A stretch of 64,000 nucleotides of DNA from the NCBI RefSeq assembly GCF_048544455.1, contig NC_133526.1, positions 3,364,001 through 3,428,000 of the forward strand. The letters are read 5' to 3'. Each line of letters opens with the position of its first letter. The stretch's first letter is position 1. The notes beneath the pieces were generated by a model that did no database searches, was not told where the DNA came from, and was given only the letters and a program-made list of their open reading frames with translations. The translations under genes and the position numbers were made by a program. Positions 59,680 through 64,000 of the stretch are shown here, piece after piece. This DNA is from Silene latifolia. Taxonomy: Eukaryota; Streptophyta; Magnoliopsida; Caryophyllales; Caryophyllaceae.

Positions 59680-60355
59680 AAGTTGGAAAAGATCGTTCAA
59701 ATCGTCGATAATTTTAGCGAATTACCCAGATTACCCTTCCCATCCAAAAATAATTTATAGCATGTTTGCCTTAAATTATTAAAATTAAGTTTTTACTTCT
59801 TAGGCTTAATTTTTCAATAGTGCTTTTCAAAGTTAGAAATACCTACCCAATTGATGCTTTTATTTTTAAGGGGAAAAATTAAGGTAGTTGGGCTTTTAAA
59901 AAGTTATTTTTAGCTTTTGAATAATTTTATATTTGGGCAATTTGAGTTGAAAAAACTTGCCGAAACACCCCTCAAATAAACTTCGGTAGCATGTGAATAC
60001 TCAGTAGTCCAACTTCTGTTACTTTGCAAAGTTTGATTGTGATCAACGAAGAAATAAGTCCATCTAGACTGTTTTTTTGATTTTTAAGTGGCTGAGGAAC
60101 CGAATGAGTTGAGTGAAATTAATCAATCGAATGGAGCTTTGAATGAATCGAATGCCCAGATCGAATCAATGGAGCCAGAATCGAATCGAATAGAAAAATT
60201 TGAAATCGAATCGAAATGATTGGAGCTTAATTGAACTGAAGTAATATTAATATTATTATTAATATTAATACTAAATATAATAATAATAATTAAAATTATT
60301 ATTATTTTATTATTTTGTTATTATTATTACTATTTGTATTTTTTTTATAAAAACG

Positions 60356-60358
60356 CAG

Positions 60359-60427
<69 letters not shown>
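60356..60427. repeat. (ATT)n microsatellite
   Basis: About 24 units of ATT/TTA directly abutting the third LTR; AT-rich imperfect repeats extend to 60240. Confidence 0.95.
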
Positions 60428-61021
60428 TGTTCCGGGTGTAATTCCAGAGCAGTTATTTGATACCACCCGTGCTTGTAGAATGACGTCCTTGGTTGAATCC
60501 TCCTTTCGGTCTCCTGAAACAACGAACAAACTGAGGGCTCGGCTTTGGACCGAGCGAACTCACTCCGACGCTCAAGTCAGTAAACTTAGAGAGAAGTTGT
60601 ATGTTACTTGGCGAAGAATATATTGTAGAGAGATAAGTAAGATATTACCAGATGAATAGTGATTCTTAGGTTAAATTGTGTATTATTCGGATCCTTTCCT
60701 CAATGAGAGTTGAGGAGTATTTATAGACTCTCACCTTTTGTCACGTAGTGGCCAAGTGGCCAAGTGGCTAGCAGGTGGAAAGACTGATCTACCCTCGGCC
60801 GAGGGACCCATGGCAGGCCGGCGGGCCCCGTTGACTCGCCGCCGAGGGGGCTTGGATATGAGTTCGCGGATGTGTGCCCCGTGCTAGTTGCTGGCCGAGA
60901 CCCAAGTGACAGCCGACGGGCTGCGCATCGGCCAGGTCCCAAGTGTGTTGACTTGCTGTGGATATCTTTGACCTTGCTCAATATGTTGACTTCGTCAGCG
61001 GGTGCAGAATATGCCCCATCA
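60428..61021 (-). repeat. 3' LTR of the second Retand-type element
   Basis: 594 bp, plus-strand start TGTTCCGGGTG, end GCCCCATCA. Homologous to the LTRs at 33319 and 43659 but clearly diverged and slightly longer, so a different subfamily or an older copy. Minus-strand TATAAATA at about 60718-60725. Confidence 0.9.
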
Positions 61022-61505
61022 ATTTGCCCCCAGCGTAGTCTATGTCGTGGTATGGGCTCCGATGTGTGTCGAGCGTATATTCTGCGCAAAAAAAATTTTT
61101 TACATCGGCTTCTTCTAACTCGGCTTGGTTCTGCTTAGGCCGTACCATATCCCCCCTCCACATGGATGTGTAAAGGGCATCCGATGTGGAAAAGAAAGTG
61201 ACGCTTGCCGAGACCTGGGTTGAGAGTGTCAGTCGTTTTTGATTGCCCCCGGCCGGTGCTTCGTAGCTTGGTTGATCATGTGGCCGGCGGAGAACAGATG
61301 CTTTAGGAATTTGTTGAGGAAGATGAATAGGCAGAGAGGTATGAAGTGGCGTGTTGAAGACGCTTGGTCACTGTTGCATTGATTGACGTTCAACTGTTGC
61401 AACGATTGATATTCCGTGGTTGCATGTCTGACACGTGTCTGTTCGCTGATTGGCTGACGTTTCATGGGCTGTGCCCTGATTGGTCCTTCTTCATGGGCTT
61501 TCCCC

Positions 61506-61513
61506 TATAAATA
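61506..61513 (+). promoter_or_regulatory. TATA box of the antisense gene, copy 2
   Basis: TATAAATA in the block conserved with 34376-34384, about 190 bp upstream of the ATG at 61693. A CT-rich leader follows. Confidence 0.6.
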
Positions 61514-61692
61514 GGGCAGTTAGTCCCTGAAATTGGCCACCAATTTCATTTTCTCTAAAATTTTCTTCTCTCTAAACTTTCAAGGGCTTCTCTCTCTTCT
61601 AATCTTCAGAGTCGTTACTTCGGCTGGTGCTTTTCTTCAAGGTAAACAAACAAATTTTCTCAACTTTTTAACTTGTAAGTTTTGTTGTAAAC

Positions 61693-64000
61693 ATGTCTTC
61701 TGCTGGTGCCGGACCTAGTAAACCTGCGCCGGGGGGTTCCCCGTTGCGCCTTGATGAGGAGGAGATACTGGACGCCGTCCCGATAAGGTCCGGGGCCCTA
61801 GGTTTCCTTCTCCCGAAGTTGACCCAAAAATTTTGGAGGATTGGGAGGATGATGACGAAGCCGATGAAGACTTTGATGATGACGGTGAGGAAAGGATTCC
61901 TTCTGGTAGTGAGAGGTCTCATATCCCGGATCACGGCGAGGCCTGCATGACTGGTCCTGACCGTGCCTGGACCACTAAATTCGCCAGTTGCTCCGGTGGG
62001 ACTCTTTTCGAGGGTCATTTCTCCTTCGGTGAGGGGTACAAAATTGTTATCCCTGAGAAGGGTCAGGCGGTCTGTTGCCCTCCCCCGGGTCATATCGGCG
62101 TATATATCAGGCACCTGGAGTATGGGCTCCGGTTTCCTTTGAACGGATACGTCATGACCATCATCAAAGCTATGAACGTCGCTGTGGCTCAACTGCATCC
62201 GTTGGCCATTAGGACGATAGTTGGCTTCGTGTGGCTCTGTCTTTTTAAGGGGGAGATCCCTACAGTTAATTTATTCCGCCGGCTTCATCATCTTCGGCCA
62301 TCAACCTCGGGTAAAATGGGGTGGTACAGCGTGCAGATGGAGCCGGGCTACGTCTCTGTTGATAAGCTCTCTTCCTGCAAGGACTGGAAGGGGCGGTGGG
62401 TGTATGTCAAAGTACCGGATGACTATCCGCTGCCCCAGTCCTTCCAGCACCAAGTTAATTTGCGGTGCGAGAGTAAGGCAGAGCATGACCAATGGGTCAC
62501 CCGGGGTAAGCTGAAGATGGACGCTTCGAAGGTCTGTCTTAATGCGGATGAGAAGCGGGCGATGCAGCTGTTTGACGCTGAGAAGGGATGGGTGCCCCCG
62601 ACTCAGATTATTCTTCAGGATGAGCTGCTTTGCCGCGTCGGCCTCATACCGGCCCTCAACCAGGGTGAGTAGGGTCGGTGTGAGGCCCATCTTTGCCTGC
62701 TATGCTCCTGCTTTTAAAGCTTTGTTTTACTTCTTTTATGTAACTCTTGTTTGGTTTCTTGCAGACCGGTTTGGCCAGGATTTGTCTGAGAGGACCTTAA
62801 AGAGGTTAGGGCTTGATAAGGACGGTAAGGTCGTTCAGCGGCATCCTACGGCTGACGCGCGTGATCGTAGACTGGCTCCCAACGAACTCATGGACAAGCA
62901 GCTGAAGGCGCTGGATCCAGCGGTGGCTCAAGCGCGGGTTCTCGGAGGCTTGTCGAAGAGAAAACCAAAGGCCGTGTCCAGGTCGGTGGCGGCGTCGACC
63001 CCAACTCCCTCTTCAACCCCAATGGTCCAGAAGGAGCATGTGGAGGTCGTTGATATCACCGAGGAGGCGGTGACCGTTGCGAAGGGCCCTCCTCCTCCGA
63101 AGAAGAGAAAAGAGCCACTGTCGGCCTCTACCGTTGTCGGGGAAAAGAACGATTCACCCGGTCCTCCATCTAAGAAAGTTCAGAGTGGTACGGACCTAAC
63201 CTGTGGTTCAGACTTAGCTGGTTCATTATGCATTCCCGATGACAGACTCTCTGATGTGTCAATGAATGTTGACATGGATGCGCTGTGTGAATTTTTTGTA
63301 GATCCGCCGTCGGCAGCCGCCGTTCTCACTGAGCGGCAATTAGAGAAGCAGCCTGAGAAGGCGGGTGATAGAAATGTCACCGTTGACTCCGTACTCCAGA
63401 AGGTTCCCCCCGCCGAGCTTGTGGCAGAGGGTACAAGAATATACAAGAGGCTGGCGAAGTAGACTCAACTGGCCGGCTCCCACATTATGGAGCAAGAACA
63501 GGCCATGGCCTAGGCTGGGCCACTGATCCAACGGCTTAAGCTTGATCTTTCCGCTGCAAAGGGGGAAGCCGGGAAGGCTAAGCTGGACCTCCTTGCTGCA
63601 CGAAAGCGTGTGGAGGAAGTTGAGAAACTGCTATTGGCCGAGAGGGCCAAAGTTGAGGATGCTGACGCCACCGCTGCCAAGCTGCTGGAGGAGCGGGACA
63701 GGTATAAGGGCGGTTACGACGCCGTTATTGCCAAGAGGGAGGAATGGAAGGAACTGTATTTATCTCAGTCGGAGGCACATAGGGACACAAGGGATATCCT
63801 TGCCCAAAAGAAGAAAGATATTGAGATGCTTCAGACTGAGATCATCCCTACCATGTGCGCCCAATTCCGGGACCAGGCCGAGGAGGCGACCAGGGAGGCA
63901 ATCAAGAAGCTCATTCCTGATGGCTCCTTCCCATGGTAACAATTTGAGCAGCTTCTGGATGAGATGGCTGACGCCGCGGAAAAAGCGGCTGCGAAGAAGG
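61693..64000 (+). pseudogene. Antisense extra ORF (aORF), copy 2, partial
   Basis: Start ATG at 61693 (MSSAGAG...), one frame change before 61833. Exon 1 runs to 62664 and encodes the acidic segment and the Transposase_28-like region (G-E-G-Y-K-I-V-I-P, A-V-A-Q-L-H-P-L-A, L-C-R-V-G-L-I-P-A-L). A 100-bp GT-AG intron (62665-62764) keeps the frame: the last G of exon 1 plus AC gives an Asp codon starting D-R-F-G-Q-D-L. Exon 2 has a P-P-P-K-K-R-K-E basic stretch that could be a nuclear localisation signal. A coiled coil (63540-63930) follows after stops at 63460 and 63511. A further stop lies near 63938. Compared with copy 1, the first stop is a TGG-to-TAG change. Function unknown. Confidence 0.78.

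Larger units (their letters stand above)
60428..64000 (-). mobile_element. Second Retand-type retrotransposon, cut by the window end
   Basis: LTR (60428-61021), polypurine tract and the antisense gene are present in the same order as in the element at 33319-44222. The rest (tandem array, pol, gag, 5' LTR) should lie to the right of the window. The target duplication cannot be checked. Confidence 0.9.

Noticed and set aside
60302-60529. Poly-Asn / poly-Ile ORFs on the minus strand
   Set aside because: They are translations of the ATT microsatellite and the adjacent LTR.

Overview
The window is nuclear DNA of a flowering plant, most likely a eudicot. It has three things typical of one: intron-rich genes with GT-AG junctions, AT-rich spacers, and a dense load of LTR retrotransposons, Helitrons, SINEs and small inverted-repeat elements. 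The three host genes I can reconstruct are a JMJ13/JMJ706-type jumonji histone demethylase (+, 13449-20365), a KANADI GARP transcription factor (+, 26679-44641) and a tyrosine-aminotransferase-family enzyme (-, 50223-46559). In each, the exons I joined by hand give an uninterrupted frame whose length is a multiple of three (861, 303 and 440 residues). The Tat/Retand-type elements fit Caryophyllales, but the sequence does not fix the species.

Layout. 95-8340 is a complete Ty3/gypsy chromovirus (Tekay/Del-like) with 1.3-kb LTRs, a TCTAC target duplication, PBS, PPT and broken gag-pol. 8346-13050 is an AT-rich spacer with a MITE. 13080-20740 is the JMJ gene. 20770-26450 is a spacer with a full-length SINE with 17-bp target duplications, a relic RNase H domain and an inverted-repeat element. 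26679-44641 is the KANADI gene. Its last two introns (2.0 and 13.2 kb) hold two hAT-like MITEs (one nested in a Stowaway), a Helitron, a foldback MITE and a complete 10.9-kb Tat/Retand-type retrotransposon on the opposite strand. 44700-46250 holds a tandem SINE-like duplication and a second SINE. 46559-50223 is the aminotransferase, with a Helitron and a GC-rich small transposon in its introns. 50300-60427 is a spacer with a Tourist-like MITE, three Stowaway-like MITEs, a Helitron end and a nested GACCC-rich element. 60428-64000 is the start of a second Retand-type element, cut by the window edge.

The host genes are not a functional cluster. The demethylase acts on histone H3, KANADI sets abaxial organ identity and the aminotransferase belongs to tyrosine metabolism. 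What links the region is transposon architecture. The points most worth checking are the helically phased ACTCGATCGAGT palindromes in the chromovirus, the separately promoted and apparently spliced antisense gene of the Retand-type elements, a small-transposon family with 10-bp target duplications and GACCC-type arrays, and the 16-codon terminal KANADI exon stranded behind a 13.2-kb intron.
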